Source: Aphodovivens sp036306585
Lineage (GTDB): Bacteria > Actinomycetota > Coriobacteriia > Coriobacteriales > Eggerthellaceae
Direction of reading: 5' to 3'
DNA length: 64,000 nt
Assembly: GCA_036306585.1 (NCBI GenBank)
Contig: JAXJZF010000003.1
Coordinates: 1-64,000, forward strand
Part shown: positions 37,494 through 45,932 of the stretch, piece after piece
How positions within the stretch are numbered: position 1 is the stretch's first letter
Layout of the letters: the number at the start of each line of letters is the position of its first letter
Program-made: the position numbers and the translations under genes
Notes under the pieces: model-generated
Databases searched by the model: none
Told to the model about the DNA's origin: nothing
What the model saw: the letters and a program-made list of their open reading frames with translations, nothing else

Positions 37494-39671
37494 TTACGTC
37501 CAAAACTGGACCATCTCGAGGATGTCCTGATATGCCCACGGATAGGCGTCGGACACCCATCCGGTTTCGGGTGTGAAGCACACCAGCACGCTGTATGCCA
37601 CCGACACCGCCACCACAGTCAGAAGGGCCTTAGTGAGCAGGTTGGTGGATAACGCGCCAGGCTCGAGATTCTCGTTTACGATGAAGACCAGCAGCACCGC
37701 CGCCGCCAGGAACATGAAGCTGAAATCGGCGAAGTAACGCTGCAAGATGCCCGCCATCTCAGCATCCGCCAAGGCTATGATCACGCCGCCGGCGAGCAGC
37801 GCGCCGATGACGCCTGCGATGGTGTGGGTGGAACGCTGTACCGTGCGCATGCGCAGGATTCGGCGAGAGAACGGCAGCACCCACAGCAGCGGCAGACAGG
37901 CGAAGATGCCGCCGAAGGTGACCTCCTTGATGGTCTGCCCCATGTACGTCGTCTCGAACGGTGCGGGCTGGATGAAGGGGAACACGCCCGTCACGCTGGC
38001 AGGCTGCAAGAAGTACGAGAACAGCGCCGGGGCCAGACGCCCGATGTTCCACCCGCGCTTAGTCATGTCGTTCACTGTCAGATTGTAGTTCGCCCCGAAA
38101 TCGGCGAACGAACCGAAACGCGCATAGTTATAGGCTCCCAGCCCTGCAGCGACCACCAAGTACGGTCCCATAAGGCAAGCGAACTCCGCCGCGCCCTTGC
38201 GGGTGAACAGGCGCCGCTCCGTGATGCAGAGACGCCAGAACAGCGGAAACGCTAAAAGCGAGAGCACCAGGAGCTGAGGGCGGCAGCCAGCCACCAGCGC
38301 CATGCACAGCGATCCCGCCAAAAACCAACCGCAGCGTCGGCGCGCGGTGCGCCCGCAAGTCCAGAAATACAGCCCCCACACCGAAAACGCCAATCCCAGC
38401 GCAATTGGCAGTGAATAGAACGTGGGGAATTTCAGCAGGTACAGCACACCGCTGCACATCACCAGAGGTATCTGCAGCAGCAGGTACAAGCCCAGGCTCA
38501 CCCGCTTGAAATGGAATCGCGCGAAGCGATGCAGCAGGGCCGAGCAGCCTATGGCGAACGCCATGGCTGACACGAGCACGCCAATCGCCGTGGGGAAATT
38601 CGCCCCCGTGGCGAGGTAGAATGGCAGATAGAACAGGAGGACGGGAACCACGCCGAAATATACGTAGTAATGGCCGTCGTAATACGCCACATCGAACAGG
38701 TAGTCCTCCCCCGTCTGCTTCTGCAGTTCGTCACGGGCACCGCGATCGTAGGGATCCGACATCTCCTTCAGCCACTCCGGCGGATCCTCCTCCAGGTACA
38801 GCTTGCCCTCGCTTATCGATTTGGCAAGCTCGGCGTACTGCTGCGCGTTATCGCCGCCGACCTCGAACGTGTTCACGATGCTGGAGCCATCCCACGACCC
38901 GCTGTTATAGCTGCTGGTGGCGACACCGACGAGATTCGACCCGAACATCAGATAGGAGCCCATAAGCGCAAGTTCGACCACAAGCGTTGCGATGATGACA
39001 CCCTTGGCGAAGCGCGGATGCGAGTTGATGCCCACACGGTAGATGGACGAACCGGGACGGAACATGCAGGCAAGCAGCAATATGCCAGCGACAAGCAGGA
39101 AACGCGTGGTGTCGAACACGAACGGATGTTGCGCATTGATCACCACGTTGTTCAGCGTGATGGGATAATCGACCTCGTCTCCCACCACCTCGATGCGCAG
39201 GCTGTCCACCATGCCGTTGGTGTTGAGATTGATGTATTCGCTGGCATCGCAAAGCGTGGAGACTTGAGCATCGGGCACTCCGATGGTGTACTCCGTGGTG
39301 TCGAAATAGGTTTTGTGCGCTTCGTCGGTGAATTGGATCTTAATGGTAAGCTGCTGGGCAGGCTGACGATAGTCGAAGTCGAGCCACACGTTATGGACCT
39401 CGGTGTTGAGATCCGTGAACTCCATCACATGATCGACTTCGGTAAGCAGGTACTCCCCTTGTTCAGGCTCACGCAGATCGAGCTGACTGTTGAGGTTGAT
39501 CGAATTGTAGCCACGCGTGGCAAAATAGTTGAAGTTGAAAACGAAAACTTCCAGAAATAGGGCGACGAGGATCATCAGCACGACACGTTTGACGATGCGG
39601 CGCGCCGAAGCGCCATGGACGCGATCGAAATCGCGACACACATAGGCTATGTTGCTTCGAAGCGTCGGCAT
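37494..39671 (-). CDS. Polytopic membrane protein, possibly GT-C glycosyltransferase-like
   Basis: A 725-residue membrane protein. One TM helix (about 27-47) is followed by a ~145-residue soluble extracytoplasmic beta-rich domain, then about 12 TM helices from residue 190. A second loop (about 245-325) contains NTFEVGGDNAQQYAELAKSI and a Tyr-rich DVAYYDGHYYVYFGVVPVL. The topology and aromatic loop resemble GT-C glycosyltransferases or YfhO-like proteins, but no catalytic motif is certain. The ATG follows GAGGTAAG. It lies alone between nagB and the adk terminator. Confidence 0.75.
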   Translation of the reverse strand: MPTLRSNIAYVCRDFDRVHGASARRIVKRVVLMILVALFLEVFVFNFNYFATRGYNSINLNSQLDLREPEQGEYLLTEVDHVMEFTDLNTEVHNVWLDFDYRQPAQQLTIKIQFTDEAHKTYFDTTEYTIGVPDAQVSTLCDASEYINLNTNGMVDSLRIEVVGDEVDYPITLNNVVINAQHPFVFDTTRFLLVAGILLLACMFRPGSSIYRVGINSHPRFAKGVIIATLVVELALMGSYLMFGSNLVGVATSSYNSGSWDGSSIVNTFEVGGDNAQQYAELAKSISEGKLYLEEDPPEWLKEMSDPYDRGARDELQKQTGEDYLFDVAYYDGHYYVYFGVVPVLLFYLPFYLATGANFPTAIGVLVSAMAFAIGCSALLHRFARFHFKRVSLGLYLLLQIPLVMCSGVLYLLKFPTFYSLPIALGLAFSVWGLYFWTCGRTARRRCGWFLAGSLCMALVAGCRPQLLVLSLLAFPLFWRLCITERRLFTRKGAAEFACLMGPYLVVAAGLGAYNYARFGSFADFGANYNLTVNDMTKRGWNIGRLAPALFSYFLQPASVTGVFPFIQPAPFETTYMGQTIKEVTFGGIFACLPLLWVLPFSRRILRMRTVQRSTHTIAGVIGALLAGGVIIALADAEMAGILQRYFADFSFMFLAAAVLLVFIVNENLEPGALSTNLLTKALLTVVAVSVAYSVLVCFTPETGWVSDAYPWAYQDILEMVQFWT

Positions 39672-39758
39672 CCGGAATCTTACCTCGCACCGAGCCTTAC
39701 GGGCACGCCGTTGCGGAAGGCTTCGGTTTCAACTTTCTATGCTCGTATCGGACAGTTC

Positions 39759-39790
39759 AAAAAAGGCGGGCCCAACAATGCGGACCCGCC
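39759..39790 (-). terminator. Intrinsic terminator after adk
   Basis: A minus-strand 9-bp stem GGCGGGTCC/GGGCCCGCC is followed by six T, 50 nt past the adk stop. Confidence 0.92.
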
Positions 39791-39840
39791 CTGCATACAG
39801 CTCGCCTCAACCTAAGGCGCCTTGCGCGGTCTGCAGGAAG

Positions 39841-40467
39841 CTAGCAGCCCAGCGCATTCTTCACATCGGCATACACGACGTCCACATCGCGGTCACCGTC
39901 GATGGTGACCAACAGATTGCAGCCGCGATAGTAGTCAATAAGCGGAGAAGTGGACTTCTCGTAGACGTCAAGGCGGTTGCGGACGGTCGCCTCGTTATCA
40001 TCGTCGCGTTGGTACATTTCGCCGCCGCACTTGGGGCAGGAGGTATCGGCGGTGGAACCGATATAGCCGCACTCCTTGCACATGCGTCGGGAAGTCAGAC
40101 GCTTCACGATAACCTCAGGCTCCACATCGATGAGCAACGCAGCGGTCAGCGGACGATCCATCTTGCCCAACTCGGCGTCGAGGGCGACTGCCTGAGCAGA
40201 CGTGCGCGGGAAGCCATCGAGGATGAAACCGTTCTTCGTGTCGTCTTCCTGCAAGCGCTCGAGCACGAGGCCGATGATGACATCGTCGGGCACGAGGTCG
40301 CCGGCATCCATGTAGGACTTGGCCTTCTTACCGAGATCGGTTCCCGCCTTGACGGCAGCACGCAGCATGTCGCCCGTGGAGATATGAGCGGTGCCGAACT
40401 CCTCGATGAGCTTGGCGGCTTGCGTGCCCTTGCCTGCGCCGGGTGCGCCCAACAAAACTATGTTCAT
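39841..40467 (-). CDS. adk: Adenylate kinase
   Basis: A 208-residue adenylate kinase catalysing AMP + ATP to 2 ADP. The P-loop GAPGAGKGT is at residues 7-15, STGDMLRAA binds AMP and DGFPRTSAQA follows. The LID domain has a zinc site formed by CKECG and CPKCG. It has its own promoter candidate and is separated from secY by a terminator, so it is not strictly part of the spc operon here. Confidence 0.98.
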   Translation of the reverse strand: MNIVLLGAPGAGKGTQAAKLIEEFGTAHISTGDMLRAAVKAGTDLGKKAKSYMDAGDLVPDDVIIGLVLERLQEDDTKNGFILDGFPRTSAQAVALDAELGKMDRPLTAALLIDVEPEVIVKRLTSRRMCKECGYIGSTADTSCPKCGGEMYQRDDDNEATVRNRLDVYEKSTSPLIDYYRGCNLLVTIDGDRDVDVVYADVKNALGC

Positions 40468-40509
40468 TTGGATTCCTTTCGACAGTCTGATCCTATGATC
40501 GACCTTTGT

Positions 40510-40515
40510 ATTATA
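40510..40515 (-). promoter_or_regulatory. Candidate -10 of adk
   Basis: Minus-strand TATAAT lies 43 nt before the adk start, downstream of the spc terminator. The -35 region is weak. Confidence 0.5.
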
Positions 40516-40622
40516 GCGAAGCGTGGCGCGTCATGTATGCAGGCAACCATAAACCCCTGCCAGATTCCGGAATTCACCACGTAAGAGTTCAGCTGCGGTG
40601 CAATCAATTCACACCCTCAATG

Positions 40623-40646
40623 AAAAAAACGACCCGTCGAGGGTCG
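40623..40646 (-). terminator. Intrinsic terminator of the spc ribosomal operon
   Basis: A minus-strand 6-bp stem CGACCC/GGGTCG with a 5-nt loop is followed by seven T. It lies about 255 nt past the secY stop, after a long structured region. Confidence 0.88.
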
Positions 40647-40756
40647 AAGTTTTCTCCAAGATATGTGATGCCCATAGCGCCGATAGAGCCATGGTGCCCG
40701 TGATTCGTGGGATCATACGGATGCTTCAAATCTCTATGGTTGTGCAAATAACAGCT

Positions 40757-40898
40757 GAGAGGGCCCGGGTGCATCGGATTGCCGTAAAAGACTTGCGAAG
40801 CGTACTTCGGTACGCAAGCAAACCTTGGAGCGGCAAAGCGACGCGCCTAGAACCCTCTCGTCCGACGAGACGTTCCGTCAGCAACAAGCCGACGGAAC
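40757..40898 (-). other. Highly structured RNA downstream of secY
   Basis: The 435-nt gap between secY and adk holds no ORF of merit. Minus-strand RNA shows a hairpin GUUCCGUC/GACGGAAC right after the secY stop (40872-40898). Next comes a nested rod: GAGAGGG with CCCUCUC (40859-40853 and 40763-40757), GCGUCG with CGAUGC, UUGCCG with CGGCAA, and an inner CUUGCG/CGCAAG. Four co-linear helices strongly suggest a selected fold. A further segment, 40686-40735, pairs AUAGAG with CUCUAU. Function is unknown: a 3' stability element, a regulator, or a processed small RNA are possible. Confidence 0.5.
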
Positions 40899-40902
40899 AA
40901 AC

Positions 40903-42186
40903 TTACTTGAAAAACCCGTCGTAATTATGCATTTTCAGCTGGCTTTCCAGCTTGCTCATGGTATCGAGCGCAACGCTGATCATGATGAGGATCGAAGTGC
41001 CGCCGAATGCTTGGATGAGCTGATTGCCCGTGAAATAGAACAAAATCGAAGGCACGACCGCGATGGCAGCGATGAACAGCGCACCCGGGAAGGTGACGCG
41101 GTGCAGAACATCCTTGATATACTGCACGGTTGCTGCGCCGGGACGCACACCGGGAATGAAGCCGCCCTGTTTGCGCAGGTTATCAGCCGTCTCCTCGGGG
41201 TTAAACACCATGGAGGTGTAGAAGTATGCGAACGCCACGATGAGCACCAGCGTAAGGATCCAGTTGACCCAGCCCGTTGCGATAGCATCTGCAACCGCGG
41301 TGAGCCAGCCGACATTGAACAATGCGGCGAGCTGCGCCGGGAAATAGATGATGCAGCTTGCGAAGATGATAGGGATAACGCCTGCGGCGTTGACCTTCAG
41401 CGGCAGGTACGTGGACTGTCCTCCCATGATCCTGCGGCCTTGGACACGCTTGGCATAGTTCACCGGAATACGGCGCTGAGCACGCTCGACGAAGATGATC
41501 AGCGGGATGCAGACCAGAACGACGATGACGATGAGTGCCGTGATGGCGATGGCCATACCCATATCCGCAGAGCTCTGCGTCACGGACGAATAGATGGCTG
41601 CGGGCACGCGCGACACGATGCTGATGAAGATGATCAGCGACATACCGTTGCCCACACCGCGCTGGGTGATGAGCTCGCCCATCCACATGATGAACGCTGT
41701 GCCAGCGACCAACGTGAACACCACGATGATGTCGGTGAGGATCTCGGGCACCTCGTTGCTGAAGACGACGCCGTATTGCGGCGACTTGAACAGCAGCAGG
41801 TAGCCGATCGCGTTGATGAGACCGAGCACCAACGTGAGATAGCGCGTGATCTGGGTGATCTTGCGGCGCCCAGGCTCGCCTTCCCTCGCCCAGCGGCCCA
41901 CCGCAGGGATGACGCCCTGCATCAGCTGCATGATGATGGATGCGGTGATGTAGGGCATGATGCCCAGCGAGAACACGGAGAAGTTAGACAATGCACCGCC
42001 TGTGAACAGGTCGATCATCGTCATGGACACGCCCGCATCCGAGAACGCGTTGGCGAACTCATTCATGGGGATGCCCGGCACCGGGATATACGCGCCTAGA
42101 CGGTACAAGGCAAGGATACCAAGCGTGAACAGGATCTTGCCACGCAGCTCCTTGACCTTGAACGCATCGATGATTGAGCTTAGCAA
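40903..42186 (-). CDS. secY: Preprotein translocase subunit SecY
   Basis: A 427-residue, ten-TM channel subunit of the Sec translocon. The start LSSIIDAFKVKELRGKILFT (after Met) is typical, as are the plug region following RLGAYIPVPGIP and the conserved GMSLIIF. It starts with TTG and overlaps the rplO stop by 7 nt, so it is translationally coupled to L15. Confidence 0.97.
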   Translation of the reverse strand: MLSSIIDAFKVKELRGKILFTLGILALYRLGAYIPVPGIPMNEFANAFSDAGVSMTMIDLFTGGALSNFSVFSLGIMPYITASIIMQLMQGVIPAVGRWAREGEPGRRKITQITRYLTLVLGLINAIGYLLLFKSPQYGVVFSNEVPEILTDIIVVFTLVAGTAFIMWMGELITQRGVGNGMSLIIFISIVSRVPAAIYSSVTQSSADMGMAIAITALIVIVVLVCIPLIIFVERAQRRIPVNYAKRVQGRRIMGGQSTYLPLKVNAAGVIPIIFASCIIYFPAQLAALFNVGWLTAVADAIATGWVNWILTLVLIVAFAYFYTSMVFNPEETADNLRKQGGFIPGVRPGAATVQYIKDVLHRVTFPGALFIAAIAVVPSILFYFTGNQLIQAFGGTSILIMISVALDTMSKLESQLKMHNYDGFFK

Positions 42187-42629
42187 GGCTCTTCGACCTT
42201 TCCGCCAGCCGCTTCGATCTTAGCCTGAGCAGAAGCGGAAACCTTATCGACCTTAACCGTGAGGGCCTTGGTGATCTCACCATCGCCCAGAACCTTCACC
42301 AGAGCATCGGCATGCTTGATGATGCCCTTGGCCTTCAGGCTCTCGCCATTCACGACGTCGCCGGCCTCGAACTTCTCCTCCAGGCGGCTGACGTTGACGG
42401 GCAGGTACTCCACGCGATTGCGGTTCTTGAAGCCGGGCAGCTTCGGCAGGCGCATCGCCAGAGGAGTCTGGCCACCCTCGAAGCGGGGACCCTTGCCGCC
42501 GCCCGCACGGGACTTCTGGCCGTTCATACCGCGACCAGCAGTCTTGCCGGTGCCCGATGCAGGACCGCGACCGACACGCTTACGGTTTTTAGTTGCGCCG
42601 GCAGCCGGCTTGAGATCCTTCAATTCCAT
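42180..42629 (-). CDS. rplO: 50S ribosomal protein L15
   Basis: A 149-residue L15. The glycine/lysine-rich N-terminus (KRVGRGPASGTGKTAGRG) binds 23S rRNA, and RGWRLPKLPGF-like FEGGQTPLAMRLPKLPGF is visible. It ends EEPC. It follows rpmD after an unusually long, hairpin-rich 187-nt spacer. Confidence 0.98.
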   Translation of the reverse strand: MELKDLKPAAGATKNRKRVGRGPASGTGKTAGRGMNGQKSRAGGGKGPRFEGGQTPLAMRLPKLPGFKNRNRVEYLPVNVSRLEEKFEAGDVVNGESLKAKGIIKHADALVKVLGDGEITKALTVKVDKVSASAQAKIEAAGGKVEEPC

Positions 42630-42671
42630 GGATTAAACTCCTTTTTCATCGCCCCAGGGGCACTCCCCCGG

Positions 42672-42744
42672 TGCTGGCAGCTCGCCGCCAGCAAACTTCC
42701 AATAATGCACGCGATTGGCACCGCCTTTTCTGGCAGCGCCAATC
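42672..42744 (-). promoter_or_regulatory. Tandem hairpins in the rplO leader
   Basis: Minus-strand RNA forms GAUUGGC-x-CUGCC/GGCGG-x-GCCAAUC with an AGAAAA loop (42713-42744). It then forms UGCUGGC/GCCAGCA (42672-42693) and a smaller GCCCC-U-GGGGC nearer the start codon. This is strong local structure within a ribosomal operon, so a translational or attenuation control site for L15/SecY is plausible. Confidence 0.5.
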
Positions 42745-42748
42745 GACA

Positions 42749-42778
42749 ATTTTATCTGATTAGAAATGCATTATGCAA
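42749..42778 (-). promoter_or_regulatory. Candidate internal promoter upstream of rplO
   Basis: Minus-strand TTGCAT, an 18-nt spacer and TAAAAT lie in an AT-rich patch of the rpmD-rplO spacer, just ahead of the hairpins. The -35 is poor, so this is tentative. Confidence 0.35.
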
Positions 42779-42816
42779 CTCTCAGATGATCCTTTGCGCC
42801 GATGCGGTAGAGCGCG

Positions 42817-43008
42817 TTAGAGCTCCTCGACCTTCACCAGGTGCTTGACCTTGAAGATCATGCCGCGGATGGCATCGTTGTCCACCTGGTCGACCGTGCG
42901 GCCGATCTTGCCCAGGCCAAGGGAACGCAGCGTTGCCAGCTGGTCCTTCTTGTAGCCAATGGAGCTCTTCACCTGGGTGATGCGCAGCGTCTTCTTCGCT
43001 TCAGCCAT
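42817..43008 (-). CDS. rpmD: 50S ribosomal protein L30
   Basis: A 63-residue L30 with the family pattern KTLRITQVKSSIGYKKDQ, LRSLGLGKIGRTV and a final MIFKVKHLVKVEE. It begins 2 nt after rpsE. Confidence 0.97.
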   Translation of the reverse strand: MAEAKKTLRITQVKSSIGYKKDQLATLRSLGLGKIGRTVDQVDNDAIRGMIFKVKHLVKVEEL

Positions 43009-43010
43009 GG

Positions 43011-43541
43011 TTAGTTCTCCTTTCGACCGAAGATCTTGTCCACGGAGATGCCGCGACGTGCAGCAACCTGCTCGGGGCTCTCCATGTTCTTCAGACCCTC
43101 GGCGGCAGCCTTAACCACGTTCATGGCGTTACTGGTGCCCAGGGACTTGGTGATGACGTCGGTGACGCCGGCCAGCTCCATGATGGCGCGAACCGGGCCG
43201 CCGGCCATAACGCCGGTGCCGGGAACGGCCGGGCGAATGAGCACGCGGCCGGAGCCGAACTCGCCCATGATCTCATGCGGCAGAGTCTTGCTCTCGGTCA
43301 GAGGAACCGTGAACATGTTCTTCTTAGCGTCCTCGACGCCCTTGCGGATGGCATTGGGCACCTCGGAAGACTTGCCCATGCCGATACCCACGCGGCCATT
43401 GCCGTCGCCGACCACCACGAGCGCGGTGAGCGCGAAGCGGCGGCCGCCCTTGACGACCTTGGACACGCGGTTGATGTAGACGACGCGCTCCTGGAGCTCG
43501 GGAACCCCGGCGTCGTGCTGCTGCTGTTGTTTGCGAGCCAT
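43011..43541 (-). CDS. rpsE: 30S ribosomal protein S5
   Basis: A 176-residue S5, which shapes the decoding-site neck and helps accuracy. RVSKVVKGGRRFALTALVVV and GVGMGKSSEVPNAI-like GRVGIGMGKSSEVPNAIRKG are clear, along with SGRVLIRPAVPGTGVMAGG. The short Gln-rich N-terminus is species-specific. Confidence 0.98.
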   Translation of the reverse strand: MARKQQQQHDAGVPELQERVVYINRVSKVVKGGRRFALTALVVVGDGNGRVGIGMGKSSEVPNAIRKGVEDAKKNMFTVPLTESKTLPHEIMGEFGSGRVLIRPAVPGTGVMAGGPVRAIMELAGVTDVITKSLGTSNAMNVVKAAAEGLKNMESPEQVAARRGISVDKIFGRKEN

Positions 43542-43555
43542 ATGCTAACCCCTTC

Positions 43556-43924
43556 TTAGAATTTCAGGCCGGCCTCGCGAGCGGCGTCGGCGAGAGCCTT
43601 CACACGCCCGTGGTACAAATGGCCGCCACGGTCAAACACGACTTCGGTAATGCCGCATTCCTGGGCCTTCTTGCCCACGATCTCGCCGAATGCGGTAGCG
43701 CCCTCGACGTTTGCGCCGCTTTTGCCCGTCGCCTTGAACTCGGGGCCCAGCGTGGACACGCCGCACAGCGTCTTGTGCGCGACGTCGTCGACGATCTGCA
43801 CGTAGATGTTGGAGTTGCTGCGCGTCACGCAAAGGCGCGGACGCTCAGCGGTGCCGGAAATCTTGCCGCGGACGCGACGATGGCGGCGGGCAAGCCTGGC
43901 GTTCTTCTGCTGAAGCTTGTTCAT
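43556..43924 (-). CDS. rplR: 50S ribosomal protein L18
   Basis: A 122-residue L18, a 5S rRNA-binding protein. RRHRRVRGKISGTAERPRL, the SNSNIYVQIVDD segment and VVFDRGGHLYHGRVKALAD are canonical. Confidence 0.98.
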   Translation of the reverse strand: MNKLQQKNARLARRHRRVRGKISGTAERPRLCVTRSNSNIYVQIVDDVAHKTLCGVSTLGPEFKATGKSGANVEGATAFGEIVGKKAQECGITEVVFDRGGHLYHGRVKALADAAREAGLKF

Positions 43925-43964
43925 GATACTTCCTTCGTCCTAGAAACCGTTAATTGCCCGCTGA

Positions 43965-44507
43965 TTAGTCGCCCTTGGCAGCCTTGCCAAGCTTACGACG
44001 GATGCGCTCGCCATCATAGCGGATGCCCTTGCCCTTGTACGGTTCGGGCTTGCGCCATGCGCGGATGTTAGCGGCAACCTGGCCGACCTGCTCTTTGCTG
44101 GGGCCGGAGACCACGATCTCGGTCTGGGAGGGGCACTCGAACGTGATGTTGTCCGGGCACGCTACCGTCACGGGATGCGAATAGCCCAGCTGCATCTCGA
44201 GGTCCTTGCCCTTGATTGCGGCACGATAACCGACGCCGACGAGCTGAAGCTTCTTGGAGAAGCCCTGAGAAACGCCCTCGACCATGTTGTGGATGAGGGT
44301 GCGCGTAAGACCATGCAGGCTCTTGGCCTCGCGGCTGTCGTTGGGGCGCTCGACGATGATCTGCTCGCCCTCCTGCTTGATGGTCATCATGGGATTGAAC
44401 TCACGGGTGAGCTCGCCCTTGGAACCCTTGGCGGTGACGGTATGGCCGTCGATGGTCACCTGCACGCCGGCGGGAATGTCGATGGGGTGCTTGCCGATAC
44501 GAGACAT
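43965..44507 (-). CDS. rplF: 50S ribosomal protein L6
   Basis: A 180-residue L6 near the factor-binding centre. SRIGKHPIDIPAGVQV opens the protein, and the C-terminal RAWRKPEPYKGKGIRYDGE is the family's most conserved block. Confidence 0.98.
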   Translation of the reverse strand: MSRIGKHPIDIPAGVQVTIDGHTVTAKGSKGELTREFNPMMTIKQEGEQIIVERPNDSREAKSLHGLTRTLIHNMVEGVSQGFSKKLQLVGVGYRAAIKGKDLEMQLGYSHPVTVACPDNITFECPSQTEIVVSGPSKEQVGQVAANIRAWRKPEPYKGKGIRYDGERIRRKLGKAAKGD

Positions 44508-44523
44508 ATCAAACCTCCCTTTC

Positions 44524-44922
44524 CTACCAGATGTAGGCGACGACCTCGCCGCCGATGCCCGCCTTGCGGGCGTCGCGGTCGGTCATGACGCCTTGGCTCG
44601 TGGAGATGATTGCCGTGCCCAGGCCGCCCAGCACGCGGGGCAGCTCGTCCTTACCGGCATAAATGCGCAGACCGGGCTTGGAGATGCGCTTGATGCCGCG
44701 GATGGTCTTGGCCTTCTTCTCGCCATACTTCATTACGATCTCCAGCGTGGGACGCGGGTCGCCGTCGACGACCTCGTAGCGCTGGATGTAGCCCTCTTCC
44801 TGCATAATGCGGGCGATCTCGACAAGTTTCTTGCTCGACGGCATGGAAACCGTCTCCTTGCCGACAGAGTTTGCGTTACGCACGCGCGTAAGCATATCTG
44901 CGATGGGATCGGTCATGGTCAT
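44524..44922 (-). CDS. rpsH: 30S ribosomal protein S8
   Basis: A 132-residue S8, central to 16S assembly and in many bacteria the repressor of the spc operon. TDPIADMLTRVRNAN and the C-terminal ISTSQGVMTDRDARKAGIGG are diagnostic. Confidence 0.98.
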   Translation of the reverse strand: MTMTDPIADMLTRVRNANSVGKETVSMPSSKKLVEIARIMQEEGYIQRYEVVDGDPRPTLEIVMKYGEKKAKTIRGIKRISKPGLRIYAGKDELPRVLGGLGTAIISTSQGVMTDRDARKAGIGGEVVAYIW

Positions 44923-45020
44923 GTTGTTTTCTCCTTTGGTCCTTGATGAACTCGACGCTCGGTTCGTCTGCGCCCGTAACGCCTACGCCTCTCGCGCCGG
45001 TACACCCGGTGGATGTCTTC

Positions 45021-45206
45021 TTACCAGGAAGCCTTGGTCACGCCGGGCAGTTCGCCTTTGTTCGCCAGCTCGCGCAGGCACACACGGCACAGGCCGAACT
45101 TGCGGTAGTAGGCGCGGGGACGTCCGCAGCGCGTGCAGCGATTGTGCTGGCGCGTCGAGAACTTAGGCTCGCGCTTCGCCTTGGCGATCATCGATTTCTT
45201 AGCCAT
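45021..45206 (-). CDS. rpsZ: 30S ribosomal protein S14, zinc (type Z) form
   Basis: A 61-residue short S14 with a zinc knuckle: CTRCGRPRAYYRKFGLCRVC supplies the four cysteines. This form is typical of Gram-positive and actinobacterial spc operons. Confidence 0.98.
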   Translation of the reverse strand: MAKKSMIAKAKREPKFSTRQHNRCTRCGRPRAYYRKFGLCRVCLRELANKGELPGVTKASW

Positions 45207-45227
45207 GCATTTCCTTCTTTCTCATAT

Positions 45228-45251
45228 GAGCCTGTGCGCTCGCGCAGGCTC
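45228..45251 (-). other. Hairpin between rplE and rpsZ
   Basis: GAGCCTG pairs with CAGGCTC across a short GC-rich interior (three further pairs after one mismatch) in the 74-nt spacer. A role in RNA stability or coupling is possible. Confidence 0.45.
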
Positions 45252-45280
45252 TAAGAGCGACAATTAACGTTTGAAGTTAC

Positions 45281-45829
45281 TTACTTCTGCTTGAACGGGA
45301 AGCCAAGCGCCTGAAGCAGCGCGAAGGCGGAATCGTTGTCGGGGGCGGTGGTCACGAACGTGATGTCCATACCGCGCGTGCGATCGATCTTGTCGTACTC
45401 GATCTCGGGGAAGATCAGCTGCTCGGTGATGCCCAAAGAGTAATTGCCGCGACCGTCGAAGCTGGTCGGGGAAATGCCGCGGAAGTCGCGGACGCGGGGC
45501 AGAGCCGTGGACAGCAGGCGGTCCAGAAACTCCCACATACGGTCGCCGCGCAGCGTCACCTTGCAACCGATGCCCATACCCTGGCGGATGTGGAAGCCCG
45601 CGATGGACTTCTTCGCGCGGGTGATTGTGGGCTGCTGACCAGTGATGACGCGCAGGTCGTTCATGGCTGCATCGAGCAGCTTGTGGTCGGATGCCGCGGC
45701 ACCGACGCCCATGTTGACGACGATCTTCTCGAGGCGGGGAACCTCATTGATGTTCTTGATCCCCAGTTCGCTCTCGAGACGAGGCACAACCTCGGTCTTG
45801 TACTTTTCCTTCAAACGAGGAGCAGTCAT
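45281..45829 (-). CDS. rplE: 50S ribosomal protein L5
   Basis: A 182-residue L5, which binds 5S rRNA and contacts P-site tRNA. RLEKIVVNMGVG, ARKSIAGF-like RAKKSIAGFHIRQG and SFDGRGNYSLGITEQ are clear. The ATG at 45829 with AAAGGA ten nt upstream is preferred over an in-frame TTG three codons earlier that overlaps the ribosome binding site. Confidence 0.97.
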   Translation of the reverse strand: MTAPRLKEKYKTEVVPRLESELGIKNINEVPRLEKIVVNMGVGAAASDHKLLDAAMNDLRVITGQQPTITRAKKSIAGFHIRQGMGIGCKVTLRGDRMWEFLDRLLSTALPRVRDFRGISPTSFDGRGNYSLGITEQLIFPEIEYDKIDRTRGMDITFVTTAPDNDSAFALLQALGFPFKQK

Positions 45830-45858
45830 GTCTTTCAATTCCTTTCCGATGGATTAAA

Positions 45859-45927
45859 CGCAGGATTTCCAACCCTGCGTCCCCGGCCGAGCCGGGGCCA
45901 TGCCGCAAAGCCGGCACGGGGCCGGCT
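45859..45927 (-). promoter_or_regulatory. Three tandem hairpins in the rplX-rplE spacer
   Basis: Minus-strand RNA forms AGCCGGC/GCCGGCU (45909-45927), CCCCGGC/GCCGGGG (45881-45897) and CGCAGG/CCUGCG (45859-45879) in succession. The last ends 29 nt before the L5 start codon. Three adjacent stems in a 103-nt spacer are more than expected by chance, even at this GC content. Confidence 0.5.
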
Positions 45928-45932
45928 TCACG

